Source: Paraburkholderia phenazinium
GTDB lineage: Bacteria; Pseudomonadota; Gammaproteobacteria; Burkholderiales; Burkholderiaceae
Reading direction: 5' to 3'
Length of the DNA: 64,000 nucleotides
Assembly (NCBI RefSeq): GCF_900100735.1
Contig: NZ_FNCJ01000001.1
Coordinates: forward strand, 124,001-188,000
Below are positions 18,148 to 27,302 of the stretch, one piece after another. The stretch's first letter is position 1, and each line of letters opens with the position of its first letter. The translations under genes were made by a program, and so were the position numbers. The notes beneath the pieces were generated by a model that did not search any database, was not told the DNA's origin, and was given only the letters and a program-made list of their open reading frames with translations.

Positions 18148-18765
18148 GACTCACCTGCCCGAAGACCCGCCTGAAGCCCGCCGTTCGAGCTGCGGCGTGG
18201 CTTGTTTCAGGATTCGCTCTGCCGCTGCGGTCGATCCGCAACGGGCGTATCCCATTGGCCTTTGAGACGTAATTTATGGGGCGCTCCAAGGGGTGTCGAG
18301 CCAAAAAGTGTTAGGCCTGACACTGCCTTGTAACACCATGTTACTGCGACGTTTTTTCGCGACAGACGCCTTGCGCGCAAGCGCCGTTAGGGCTTCTTAA
18401 TTAGTGCTTTGCAGACGGCCAGACGCCCGTCTGAGGCCTATTCCGCCGAATTATTTTCAGGATGCGGAAGGGGTTCAAAGGAAGTCCAGCTTCACCCTGA
18501 AAAAGCCTCTCGAAGCGAGCGAACAAAGATGGACCGACTGACTTCGCTCGACAATACTGGGACGTATGCCAAATGGTTCATCGAGGAGGCGGTGCGGCAG
18601 GTTCGGAGCGCCTAGTATGCTCATGCCTCATTAATCAATTCCGCAAATGAATTTGATTTTTCAATCGCTTTCCTTTACTAATGAACGCGCTCCCTACAGC
18701 AAACGCCACGTGCCACCGCGCACGCGTCTCTGTATTTCCGCCTCACCCGTATTGAGATTTCCGAA
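18148..18765. other. Intergenic region
   Basis: About 620 bp between divergent genes. A small hairpin (CAGACGG / CCGTCTG) is seen at about 18412-18432, and an AT-rich patch at 18630-18680 may hold the promoter of the downstream transporter. A 68-codon frame at 18409 has no ribosome site or recognisable product and is not called. Confidence 0.4.
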
Positions 18766-19788
18766 ATGGCTCGCCCGAAACTGCTTCCCGATAACTTCAC
18801 GTTGTGCCTCGTCAGCACAGTGGTCCTCGCCAGCCTGCTGCCCGTGCACGGCCAGCTCGCTGTCGGCTTCAACTGGCTGACGAACTTCGCGGTCGGCCTG
18901 CTGTTTTTCCTGCACGGCGCCAAACTGTCACGCGAAGCGATTGTGGCGGGCGCGACGCACTGGCGTTTGCATGCGGTCGTCCTGCTGTGCACGTTTGCGC
19001 TGTTTCCACTGCTCGGGCTCGCGCTCAAACCGCTGCTTTCGCCCCTTGTCACGCCTGCGCTCTATACCGGCGTCCTCTTCCTCTGTACGCTGCCATCGAC
19101 GGTCCAGTCGTCCATCGCGTTCACTTCGATTGCCAAAGGCAATGTGCCTGCCGCTGTGTGCAGCGCGTCGGCTTCGAGCCTGCTCGGCATCTTCATCACA
19201 CCGGCGCTGGTCAGCGTCGTGATCACCAATCAGGCAGCCGGCGGCACCTCCGCATGGCATACGGTGTGGAACATCGTGCTGCAACTGCTGGTGCCGTTCG
19301 TGGCCGGGCAGTTGTTGCGGCCGGTGATCGGCAAATGGCTCGAGCGCAACCGCGGCGTGCTGAAGTTCGTCGACCAGGGCTCGATTCTGCTGGTGGTGTA
19401 CGGCGCCTTCAGCGAAGCCGTCAACGAAGGCCTGTGGCGCCACACCTCGCTCAGTGCCCTGGGCGGCCTGGTGCTGATCAACATCGTGTTGCTGGCGCTC
19501 GCGCTGGCCGTGACGATGTTCGTGAGCAAGCGGCTCGGCTTTAATCGCGCGGACCAGATCACCATCATCTTCTGCGGTTCGAAGAAAAGTCTCGCTGCCG
19601 GTGTGCCGATGGCGAAGGTCATCTTTGCGTCCCACGCCGTGGGCGCGGTGGTGCTGCCGCTGATGCTGTTTCACCAGATTCAGTTGATGGTGTGCGCCGC
19701 GCTTGCGCAGCGCTGGGGGGCACGCGACACCAGTGGTGAAAGCCGCGCCGCCGCCGATAGCAGCGCCGCTGCGGTGGCGCGCCGCTAA
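18766..19788 (+). CDS. Bile acid:sodium symporter (BASS)-family transporter
   Basis: A 340-residue inner-membrane protein with about ten membrane spans, resembling E. coli YfeH and the SLC10A7-like branch of the BASS superfamily. Typical stretches are GLLFFLHGAKLSREA, LPSTVQSSIAFTSIAKGN and IIFCGSKKSLAAGVPMAKV, the last two forming the crossed-helix sodium/substrate region. The substrate is unknown. The Ala/Ser/Arg-rich C-terminal 25 residues are cytoplasmic and variable. Followed by a good terminator at 19847. Confidence 0.87.
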   Translation: MARPKLLPDNFTLCLVSTVVLASLLPVHGQLAVGFNWLTNFAVGLLFFLHGAKLSREAIVAGATHWRLHAVVLLCTFALFPLLGLALKPLLSPLVTPALYTGVLFLCTLPSTVQSSIAFTSIAKGNVPAAVCSASASSLLGIFITPALVSVVITNQAAGGTSAWHTVWNIVLQLLVPFVAGQLLRPVIGKWLERNRGVLKFVDQGSILLVVYGAFSEAVNEGLWRHTSLSALGGLVLINIVLLALALAVTMFVSKRLGFNRADQITIIFCGSKKSLAAGVPMAKVIFASHAVGAVVLPLMLFHQIQLMVCAALAQRWGARDTSGESRAAADSSAAAVARR

Positions 19789-19846
19789 AGCGCGGCGCGA
19801 GTCGAACAATAGATTCATAAAGCGCCCTCCCTGAGCCTGTCTGAAC

Positions 19847-19870
19847 AAAGCCGCCTTCGCGCGGCTTTTT
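19847..19870 (+). terminator. Rho-independent terminator of the BASS gene
   Basis: An 8-bp stem AAAGCCGC / GCGGCTTT with a 6-base loop runs directly into a T-run, about 60 bp after the transporter stop. Confidence 0.85.
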
Positions 19871-20086
19871 CGTTATTTCACGCCGAAACGCGCGCCGCGT
19901 CGCCCTGTCCGGATGGCATAGGCCAATACGCCGGCCCCGTCGGATCACGCTCGCAGCGCCATCCGGGCGCGCTCCGCGACCCACCGCACGCGCGCACCAC
20001 CCCGGCGCAAAATGTCACTAAAGATTCACTTAACTTATCGGCCGCGCTGCCGATAAACCTTCGGTCCACCGCTTTGGCCCATTGCC

Positions 20087-21934
20087 ATGCCACTTCGCTC
20101 GCCCCCTCGATCCGTCGCACCGAGCATCGAGGATTTGATCGCCCGGCGTGATTTATCCGCTGTATTCCAGCCCATCGTCGAATTCGACGACGGTGCGATT
20201 CTTGGCTACGAGGGGCTGATTCGCGGGCCGGCCGGCTCACCGCTCGAGAGCCCGTTCGCGCTGTTCGCGCAGGCGAGCGCCGAAGGCTGCGTGCTCGACC
20301 TGGAGCGGGCCGCCGCGGTGACCTGCATCGAAGCATTTGCGCGGCTGGCGTGCGAGGGCAAACTGTTCCTGAACTTCAGCGCGGGCGCGCTGCGCCAGCT
20401 CGCCGAAGCCCGCGACGACACGCTCGCGCTGCTGCGCCAGTCCGGCGTGGACCCCGAGCGCATCGTCATCGAGCTGACCGAGCAAAGCGCGATCCCCGAC
20501 ATCAGCAACTTCCTGCCCGCGCTTGCGACCCTGCGCACCGCCGGCGCGCAATTCGCGCTCGACGACTACGGCACCGCGAACGCCAGCATGAATCTGTGGG
20601 TGCGCCTGCAACCGGACGTGGTGAAGATCGACCGCTTCTTTATTCACGACATCGCGAGCGATCCGCTCAAATTCGAAGCCGTGCGCGCGATGCAGCATTT
20701 CGCCAACGCGAGCGGCGCCAGGCTGGTGGCGGAGGGCATCGAAAACGAAGCGGACCTGATCGTGGTGCGCGACATGGGCATCGGCTGCGGCCAAGGCTAT
20801 TTCTTCGGCCGGCCGAATGCGAAACCGGCCCGCATGGTGACCGACGACGTCCGTCAGGCAATCCGTGCAGCCCATATCGCCGTGTTTCCGGAGGCAACCC
20901 GCTCGGTCAGCGCGTCGCCGTCGGGCGGCATGGCCTCGGCCAAGATGATGGTGCGCGCGCCGGCGCTGCAGCGCCACGCCACCAACAACGACGTGCTCGA
21001 ACTGTTCAACCGCTTGCCCGATCTGCATGCGGTGGCGGTGGTCGAACACGACGAGCCGGTGGCGCTGATCAACCGGCGCGCCTTCATGGACCGTTACGCC
21101 TTGCCGTATCACCGCGAACTGTTCGGCAAGCGGCCGTGCCTGCTGTTTGCGAACGCGTCGCCGGTCATCATCGAAAAATCGATGACGGTCGAACAGATGG
21201 CCAAGCTGCTCGCGAGCGACGACCAGCGCTATCTGGCCGACGGCTTCGTGATCACCGACGGCGGCAAATACGCGGGCCTCGGCACCGGCGAGAAGCTCGT
21301 GCGCGCGGTCACCGAAGTGCGCATCGAAGCAGCGCGTTACGCAAACCCGCTGACCTTCCTGCCCGGCAACATCCCGATCAGCTCGCACATCGCGCGGCTG
21401 CTCGGCAACGACGCGGCGTTTTACGCCTGCTACGTCGACCTGAACCATTTCAAGCCCTTCAACGACCAGTACGGCTACTGGCAAGGCGACGAGGTGCTCA
21501 AGTTCGCGGCGGCCGTGCTGGCCGACGTGTGCGATCCGACCCGCGACTTCCTTGGCCACGTGGGTGGCGACGACTTCCTGATTCTGTTCCAGAGCGAGGA
21601 CTGGCGCGAGCGCGTGATGCGCGCGATCCAGTTGTTCAACGAAGGGGCGCAACGCTTCTACGCGCCCGAAGACCGGCTCGCCGGCGGCATTCACGGCGAG
21701 GACCGGCGCGGCAATCCGACCTTCTTCGGCTTTGTGACGATGGCGATTGGCTGCGTGCACGTCGAATCCGACGGCGGTCCGACGCTCTATAGCAGCGAGG
21801 AAATTGCCTCGGTGGCGGCAGTGGCGAAACGGCGCGCGAAGCATGAGACAAGCGGGTTCGTACTGATCGAGGCGGACGAGAGCGCCGCGCTGCTGCGCGG
21901 ACAGGTCGAAGCGCACCACGGCGCGCTCGACTGA
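20087..21934 (+). CDS. EAL-CBS-GGDEF cyclic-di-GMP protein
   Basis: A 615-residue soluble protein without membrane spans. An EAL domain occupies about 15-255: EGL at 42-44, LNFSA, ELTEQ, DDYGTANAS, KIDRFF, EGIEN and GYFFGRP are all present, so it probably hydrolyses c-di-GMP. A CBS-pair-like sensor lies at about 290-420 (VLELFNRLPDLHAVAVVEHDEPVALINR in pieces, then SMTVEQMAKLL). A C-terminal GGDEF domain carries GGDDF, a variant that may still be active or may be a GTP sensor. Expected in biofilm and motility control. Confidence 0.88.
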   Translation: MPLRSPPRSVAPSIEDLIARRDLSAVFQPIVEFDDGAILGYEGLIRGPAGSPLESPFALFAQASAEGCVLDLERAAAVTCIEAFARLACEGKLFLNFSAGALRQLAEARDDTLALLRQSGVDPERIVIELTEQSAIPDISNFLPALATLRTAGAQFALDDYGTANASMNLWVRLQPDVVKIDRFFIHDIASDPLKFEAVRAMQHFANASGARLVAEGIENEADLIVVRDMGIGCGQGYFFGRPNAKPARMVTDDVRQAIRAAHIAVFPEATRSVSASPSGGMASAKMMVRAPALQRHATNNDVLELFNRLPDLHAVAVVEHDEPVALINRRAFMDRYALPYHRELFGKRPCLLFANASPVIIEKSMTVEQMAKLLASDDQRYLADGFVITDGGKYAGLGTGEKLVRAVTEVRIEAARYANPLTFLPGNIPISSHIARLLGNDAAFYACYVDLNHFKPFNDQYGYWQGDEVLKFAAAVLADVCDPTRDFLGHVGGDDFLILFQSEDWRERVMRAIQLFNEGAQRFYAPEDRLAGGIHGEDRRGNPTFFGFVTMAIGCVHVESDGGPTLYSSEEIASVAAVAKRRAKHETSGFVLIEADESAALLRGQVEAHHGALD

Positions 21935-22037
21935 CGCAGTAGCTGGGCAGGACCCGATCCGGCGGTCCGGCGACAATACTTCGGATTCCTACCCTTAACC
22001 CCTAAAAACTCACCTTTCCCACCACCTCATACCGCTT

Positions 22038-22058
22038 GTTTAGTGAATTTTACTAAAC
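22038..22058. promoter_or_regulatory. Palindromic operator upstream of the LacI operon
   Basis: GTTTAGT, seven bases, then its exact complement ACTAAAC, in an AT-rich island about 150 bp before the LacI gene. Related half-sites appear at about 22112 (CACTAAAC) and 22138 (GTTTTACTATA), the second overlapping a possible -10 box. Fits a LacI-family operator and autoregulation, which is inferred. Confidence 0.6.
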
Positions 22059-22203
22059 AAAATTAAACTACCTTTTCCCCATATATACGGGTATTTACGC
22101 GTATCGATTCACACTAAACGGGGCATCTTTTTAGAGGTTTTACTATACAATCCCCCAAAATCAACTTACCCAGCGGCGCGCACTACGCTCGCCGCCCACC
22201 CCG

Positions 22204-23199
22204 ATGGCCACAACCATCCGCGATGTCGCTCGCGCCGCCAGCGTCTCGATCGGCACCGTCTCCCGCGCGCTGAAGAACCAGCCAGGCCTGTCCGACGCCA
22301 CCCGCCTGCGGGTCGTCGAGGCCGCGCGCCAGCTCGGCTACGACCCCGCCCAGTTGCGCCCGCGCATCCGCCGGCTCACCTTCCTGCTGCACCGCCAGCA
22401 CAATAATTTCGCCGCCAGTCCGTTCTTCTCGCACGTGCTGCACGGCGTCGAAGATGCCTGCCGCGAGCGCGGCATCGTGCCGTCGGTGCTGACCGCCGGG
22501 CCCACGGAAGACGTGATCCAGCAGATGCGCCTGCACGCCCCGGACGCGGTCGCGATTGCCGGCTTCGTCGAGCCCGAAACGCTCACCACGCTGGTCGCCA
22601 TGCAGCGCCCGCTGGTGCTGATCGACCTGTGGGCGCCGGGCCTGCGTTCCGTGAACCTCGACAACGCCGCCGGCGCGACGCTGGCGATGCAGCATCTGTT
22701 CCAGCAAGGCTACAAACGGATTGCCTTTATCGGCGGTTCGCTCGCGCATTTCAGCATCGCCCAGCGCGCGCTCGGCTACCGGCGTGCGTTCTTCGAAGCC
22801 GGCCTGCTGTTCGATCCCTCGCTTGAAGTCACCATCGACGCCGGGCTCGACCCCGACACCGGCGCCGCGCTCGCCATGCAACGCCTGCTCGACGCATCCG
22901 TCGCCACCGGCAAGCGCCCCGACGCCGTATTTGCCTACAACGACGCCGCCGCGCTTGCCGCGCTGCGCGTCTGCCTCGCGCGCGGCCTGCGCGTTCCGCA
23001 GGACATCGCGGTCATCGGTTTCGACGACATCCCCGCCGCCGCCCATGCCACGCCGCCACTCTCGACGATCGCCGTCGACAAGGAAGCACTCGGCCGGCGC
23101 GGCGTCGAACTGCTGCTTGAAGAGTCGCCTGCCGAACTCGAAGTCCACCTGCCCGTCCATCTCATTGCCCGTGCCAGTACCTCGGTGAAAACGCCATGA
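22204..23199 (+). CDS. LacI-family transcriptional regulator
   Basis: A 331-residue regulator with an N-terminal helix-turn-helix (TIRDVARAASVSIGTVSRAL at residues 3-22 in the canonical LacI spacing) and a periplasmic-binding-like sugar domain, ending with GFDDIPAAAHATPPLSTIAVDK. It is the first gene of an operon with an epimerase and a sugar kinase, its stop overlapping the epimerase ATG. It therefore probably senses the sugar they process and binds the palindrome at 22038. Confidence 0.9.
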   Translation: MATTIRDVARAASVSIGTVSRALKNQPGLSDATRLRVVEAARQLGYDPAQLRPRIRRLTFLLHRQHNNFAASPFFSHVLHGVEDACRERGIVPSVLTAGPTEDVIQQMRLHAPDAVAIAGFVEPETLTTLVAMQRPLVLIDLWAPGLRSVNLDNAAGATLAMQHLFQQGYKRIAFIGGSLAHFSIAQRALGYRRAFFEAGLLFDPSLEVTIDAGLDPDTGAALAMQRLLDASVATGKRPDAVFAYNDAAALAALRVCLARGLRVPQDIAVIGFDDIPAAAHATPPLSTIAVDKEALGRRGVELLLEESPAELEVHLPVHLIARASTSVKTP

Positions 23200-24488
23200 C
23201 GCAATCCGATACGCTTCAATCCAACCATCGCGACCAACCCGCCGCTGCATTGCCCAGCGCGCCCGCTGTGACCAGCTTCCGCGAGGCCGAGTTCCTGCGC
23301 TCGCATATCCAGGACACCTTGCGCTTCTACGCGCCGAACGTGTTCGACCCGAGCGGCGGCTTCTATCACCTCTTCCGCGACGACGGCTCGGTCTATAACC
23401 GCACCACGCGCCATCTGGTCAGCAGTTGCCGCTACGTGTTCAACTACGCGATGGCATACCGCGAGTTTGGCGATCCGAAACATCAGGAGTACGCGCGCCA
23501 CGGCCTGAACTTCCTGCGCGACGCGCACTGGGATGCCGAACTCAAAGGCTACGACTGGGAGCTCGAATGGCGCGACGGCCGCAAGCATACGCTCGACGCC
23601 ACCCGCCATTGCTATGGCCTCGCGTTCGTGCTGCTCGCGTATTCGCACGCCGCAATGGCCGGCATCGAAGAAGCGCGGCCGCTGATCGGCGCCACCTTCG
23701 AACTGATGGAACACCGCTTCTGGGACGCCGCCGCCGGCCTCTACGCCGACGAAGCGACGCCCGACTGGCGCGTGAGTTCGTATCGCGGCCAGAACGCCAA
23801 CATGCACACCACCGAGGCGCTGCTCGCCGCCTATGAAGCGACCGGCCATCTGGTGTATCTGGACCGCGCGGAACGGGTGGCGTCGAACATCACGTTGCGT
23901 CAGGCGAAACTCTCGCAGGGGCTCGTGTGGGAGCATTTCCACGCGGACTGGTCGGTGGACTGGCACTACAACGAGGAAGACAGTTCGAACATCTTCCGCC
24001 CGTGGGGCTTCCAGCCCGGTCACCAGACCGAGTGGGCCAAGCTGCTGCTGATCCTCGAGCGGCACCGCCCGCTGCCGTGGCTGCTGCCGCGCGCCATCGA
24101 ACTGTTCGACGCGGCCATGACGCACGCCTGGGACGACGACCACGGCGGCCTGTACTACGGCTTCGGCCCGGACGGCACGGTGTGCGATCACGACAAGTAT
24201 TTCTGGGTCCAGGCCGAAACCTTCGCGACCGCCGCGCTGCTCGGCAAGCGCACCGGCAACGAACGCTTCTGGGACTGGTACGACGAGATCTGGCGCTATA
24301 GCTGGGCGCATTTCGTCGACCACAAATACGGCGCGTGGTATCGCATCCTGACCTGCGACAACCGCAAGTACAGCGACGAAAAGAGCCCGGCCGGCAAGAC
24401 CGACTATCACACGATGGGCGCGTGCTACGAAGTGCTGACGCATGCACTGCCGCACGGGCCGTCCACGACGACTGAATCCGCACGGTGA
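23196..24488 (+). CDS. AGE-family epimerase/isomerase (mannose isomerase-like)
   Basis: A 430-residue (alpha/alpha)6-barrel enzyme of the N-acylglucosamine 2-epimerase family. Clear family stretches are RHLVSSCRYVFNYAMAYR, ARHCYG-type DATRHCYGLAFVLLAY, QNANMHTTEALLAAYEAT and FRPWGFQPGHQTEWAKLLL with catalytic His residues. Bacterial members of this length usually interconvert mannose and fructose or act on N-acylhexosamines. With a fructokinase-type kinase immediately downstream, mannose to fructose is the more likely reaction (inference). The ATG overlaps the regulator stop. Confidence 0.87.
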   Translation: MTQSDTLQSNHRDQPAAALPSAPAVTSFREAEFLRSHIQDTLRFYAPNVFDPSGGFYHLFRDDGSVYNRTTRHLVSSCRYVFNYAMAYREFGDPKHQEYARHGLNFLRDAHWDAELKGYDWELEWRDGRKHTLDATRHCYGLAFVLLAYSHAAMAGIEEARPLIGATFELMEHRFWDAAAGLYADEATPDWRVSSYRGQNANMHTTEALLAAYEATGHLVYLDRAERVASNITLRQAKLSQGLVWEHFHADWSVDWHYNEEDSSNIFRPWGFQPGHQTEWAKLLLILERHRPLPWLLPRAIELFDAAMTHAWDDDHGGLYYGFGPDGTVCDHDKYFWVQAETFATAALLGKRTGNERFWDWYDEIWRYSWAHFVDHKYGAWYRILTCDNRKYSDEKSPAGKTDYHTMGACYEVLTHALPHGPSTTTESAR

Positions 24489-24493
24489 GCACC

Positions 24494-25405
24494 ATGAGCG
24501 CGAGCACTGAATTTCCCCTCTTCGTTTCGGCCGGCGACATCCTGACCGACCTCGTACGCACCGGCGACTCCCAATGGCTGTCGCGCCCCGGCGGCGCCGG
24601 CTGGAACGTCGCCCGTGCGGTCGCGCGGCTCGGCCTGCCGACCGCCTGCGCCGGCTCGCTCGGCACCGACAATTTCTCCGACGAGCTGTGGAATGCCAGC
24701 CTCGCCGCCGGTCTCGACATGCGCTTCATGCAGCGCGTGGAACGGCCGCCACTGCTGGCGATCGTCCACCAGACGCATCCGCCGGCGTACTTCTTCATGG
24801 GCGAGAACGGCGCCGATCTCGCCTTCGATCCGTCACGCCTGCCGCAAGGCTGGATGAATCAGGTGAAGTGGGCGCACTTCGGCTGCATCAGCCTTGTGCG
24901 CCAGCCACTTGGGGATACGCTCGCCACCTTGGCCGCGCAGTTGCGCGAACGCGGCGTGAAGATCAGCTTCGACCCGAATTACCGCAACCTGATGGCGCAC
25001 GGCTACGAGCCGACGCTGCGCAAGATGGCCGCGCTCGCCGATCTCATCAAGGTCTCCGACGAAGACCTCGGCCTGCTGTTCAAAACCAGCGAAGCCGAGG
25101 CGCTCGCCGAACTGCGGGCCATGAATCCCAAGGCGACGATCCTCGTCACGCGCGGCTCGGAGAAAGCCACGCTGATCGAAGGCGACACGATTGTCGAAGC
25201 GCAACCGCCGCGCGTCGAAGTAGCAGATACGGTGGGCGCGGGCGACGCGTCGATTGGCGGCCTGCTGTTCAGCCTGATGACGGCGCCGCAACGCACCTGG
25301 CAGGAGCATCTCGCCTTCGCGCTGGCAGCCGGCGCGGCGGCCTGCCGCCATGCGGGCGCGCACTCGCCATCGCTCGATGAAGTGGTCGCGCTGCTGGAGG
25401 GCTGA
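24494..25405 (+). CDS. PfkB-family sugar kinase (fructokinase-like)
   Basis: A 303-residue ribokinase-fold kinase. N-terminal FVSAGDILTDLVRTG and RPGGAGWNVARAVARLG are substrate-binding segments; DTVGAGDASIGG near the C-terminus is the PfkB signature 2 with the catalytic Asp. I prefer ATG 24494, with GGTGAG four to five bases before it; a GTG at 24485 overlapping the epimerase stop is an alternative. Likely forms fructose 6-phosphate from the epimerase product. Confidence 0.85.
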   Translation: MSASTEFPLFVSAGDILTDLVRTGDSQWLSRPGGAGWNVARAVARLGLPTACAGSLGTDNFSDELWNASLAAGLDMRFMQRVERPPLLAIVHQTHPPAYFFMGENGADLAFDPSRLPQGWMNQVKWAHFGCISLVRQPLGDTLATLAAQLRERGVKISFDPNYRNLMAHGYEPTLRKMAALADLIKVSDEDLGLLFKTSEAEALAELRAMNPKATILVTRGSEKATLIEGDTIVEAQPPRVEVADTVGAGDASIGGLLFSLMTAPQRTWQEHLAFALAAGAAACRHAGAHSPSLDEVVALLEG

Positions 25406-25536
25406 GCCTCGCGCTCCGGCGTTCACACTGGCGTTCAAGCAGAACGTGAGGAGAACGCCGGCCTGTCACGCAGATGACCAGAAAGTCACAAAACGGCGTG
25501 CTACGATGGAATCTCCCCCTTTGCTGGAGAGGCATC

Positions 25537-25758
25537 ATGGAGGACGTCACCTATACCAAGGGACTCTACACGGCCACTGCCACAGTACGCCCAGTAGAGG
25601 GTGGAGAGTACCGCGGCATCGTCACGCTCGAGCGCGACGAAGGCGCCGAACTGGAGAACACGGTCTACGAAGTCGAGGCCACCTCGGCCACCGAGGAAGA
25701 AGCCCTCGAAGAAGCCAAAGCGCTGGCTCACCGCATCCTCGGCGAAATCGAATTCTAG
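25537..25758 (+). CDS. Conserved-looking small acidic protein
   Basis: A 73-residue acidic protein starting MEDVTYTKGLYTATATV and containing an Ala/Glu-rich helix (ATEEEALEEAKALAHRIL). GGAGAGG precedes ATG 25537 at good spacing. I recognise no family. It is followed by another small gene on the same strand at 25851, and the two may be co-transcribed. Real coding is supported by the ribosome site and the balanced composition rather than by homology. Confidence 0.6.
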   Translation: MEDVTYTKGLYTATATVRPVEGGEYRGIVTLERDEGAELENTVYEVEATSATEEEALEEAKALAHRILGEIEF

Positions 25759-25850
25759 GCAGGCCCGGCGCCGCGCGCGGCCGGTGCATTCGCCGGCGCG
25801 TGGTTATCGCGCGGTGTCTTTCTGGAAACAACAAACGGCTGGAGGCAAAG

Positions 25851-26096
25851 ATGGCTGAACAGCTCTTCCTCTATGGCGTGTACTCGATCCAGGTACGCTC
25901 GCTCGAACTGCAAGGCGCACGCTGGGACGCGGAATACGAAATCCGCCATCGCGATCACGCGGTGCAGGTGTGGACCACGGTGGGCGGCGACGCCGGTTAC
26001 GAGAGCGAAACCGACGCGATCGAGGCAGCCCACCAGCAGGCCGTCGCCGATATCGAACACGGTGCAGGGATTCCGAAACCGCGCACGTTTCCGTGA
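25851..26096 (+). CDS. Small hypothetical protein
   Basis: An 81-residue protein, MAEQLFLYGVYSIQVRSLEL onward, with a strand-rich first half and an Ala/Glu helix (ESETDAIEAAHQQAVADIEHG). The frame is open upstream, but ATG 25851 follows GGAGGCAAAG, which decides the start. No domain is recognised. Located between the small acidic protein and the KirBac gene. Confidence 0.6.
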   Translation: MAEQLFLYGVYSIQVRSLELQGARWDAEYEIRHRDHAVQVWTTVGGDAGYESETDAIEAAHQQAVADIEHGAGIPKPRTFP

Positions 26097-26242
26097 TGGT
26101 GTGAGTTCGCGGCTAGCGAATCTCATGGCGTGCCGAGCGCGCAAGCGGTGCTTTGGCGGCGCATCGCGCAGCAAAGAAAATCTGCAAAACCGGTGCGTGC
26201 GGCGTGCTACGCTTTGCGCGTTTTCACGCTGAAGAACACGCA

Positions 26243-27271
26243 ATGGCCACCGATACTCCAGACCGCACAACGGGTTCCGCAGCAGGCCCCGGCGCCGAGA
26301 CTGGCAGCGGCGCTGCGGACGCGGACGCCACCGCCGCCGGGCGCCGGAAGCTGCCGCGCGGCAGCCGCGAGTTGCGCATCAACTCCCGGGTGATCGTTGC
26401 CCACGGCATGCCGGTGCGGTTCTGGCAGGACATGTACCACAGCGCTTTGACGGTCTCGTGGCCGGTGTTCTTCGCCTCGCTGGCGTTGATGTTCCTGCTG
26501 CTCAACGCAACGTTCGCTTCGCTCTACATGCTCGGCACGGCGCCGATCGCGAATCAGTATCCCGCTGGTTTCGGCGGCGCGTTTTTCTTCAGCGTCGAAA
26601 CGCTCGCGACGGTCGGCTATGGCGACATGCATCCGCAGACGGTGTACGCCCACTGGGTCGCCACGCTCGAAATCTTCGTCGGCATGTCGAGCATCGCCTT
26701 GGCGACCGGCCTGATCTTCGCCCGCTTCTCACGGCCGCGCGCCAAGATCATGTTTTCCCGCTACGTGGTGGTCCGGCCGATCGACGGTCACATGACGCTG
26801 ATGGCGCGCGCAGCCAACGGCCGCCAGAATGTGATCGCAGAAGCTCGCGGCAAACTGCGCATGATGCGCCTCGAGACTTCCATCGAAGGCCACACGCTGC
26901 GCAAGCTCTACGACCTGACGCTGGTTCGCGAACAGCATCCCGCGTTCCTGTTTGGCTGGACCCTGATGCACATCATCGACGAGACCAGCCCGCTATTTGG
27001 CGAAACCGCCGAGTCGATGAAAGCGCGCGACGCGTCCTTGCTGATTACCATCGAAGGCGCGGACGAACAGACTTCGCAGACCATGCAGGCGCGTTACTCC
27101 TGGGAAGCAGACGAGATCCGCTGGCAATACAAATACGTCGACCTGCTGCGCGAGGAAAACGGCGTGAGCCATGTCGACTACGCCCACTTCCACGAAATCG
27201 AACCGCTGGAACCCAGCGCGCCGCCCGTCTCTGCGGCAGCAATCGACCCGCAAGCGGTGCCGGGCGCTTAA
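26243..27271 (+). CDS. Inward-rectifier potassium channel (KirBac type)
   Basis: A 342-residue channel. The order is a disordered N-terminus, slide helix (FWQDMYHSALTVSW), first membrane helix about 69-97, pore helix and selectivity filter TVGYGD at 123-128, second membrane helix about 134-162, then a C-terminal immunoglobulin-like cytoplasmic domain (FSRYVVVRPIDGHMTLMARAANGRQN in pieces; HIIDETSPLFG). Organisation and length match KirBac1.1 of Burkholderia pseudomallei. It mediates K+ flux across the inner membrane. ATG 26243 has only a weak ribosome site (GAAGAA). Confidence 0.92.
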   Translation: MATDTPDRTTGSAAGPGAETGSGAADADATAAGRRKLPRGSRELRINSRVIVAHGMPVRFWQDMYHSALTVSWPVFFASLALMFLLLNATFASLYMLGTAPIANQYPAGFGGAFFFSVETLATVGYGDMHPQTVYAHWVATLEIFVGMSSIALATGLIFARFSRPRAKIMFSRYVVVRPIDGHMTLMARAANGRQNVIAEARGKLRMMRLETSIEGHTLRKLYDLTLVREQHPAFLFGWTLMHIIDETSPLFGETAESMKARDASLLITIEGADEQTSQTMQARYSWEADEIRWQYKYVDLLREENGVSHVDYAHFHEIEPLEPSAPPVSAAAIDPQAVPGA

Positions 27272-27302
27272 GTCACCTCGCGCGCCTGCGGCACCTGCAA
27301 GC

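Noticed and set aside
18409..18615. A 68-codon plus-strand frame in the intergenic region
   Set aside because: No ribosome site, no recognisable product and no conserved neighbour.
22935..24455. A 506-codon minus-strand frame opposite the epimerase
   Set aside because: No domain, and it overlaps the LacI and AGE genes, which are unambiguous.
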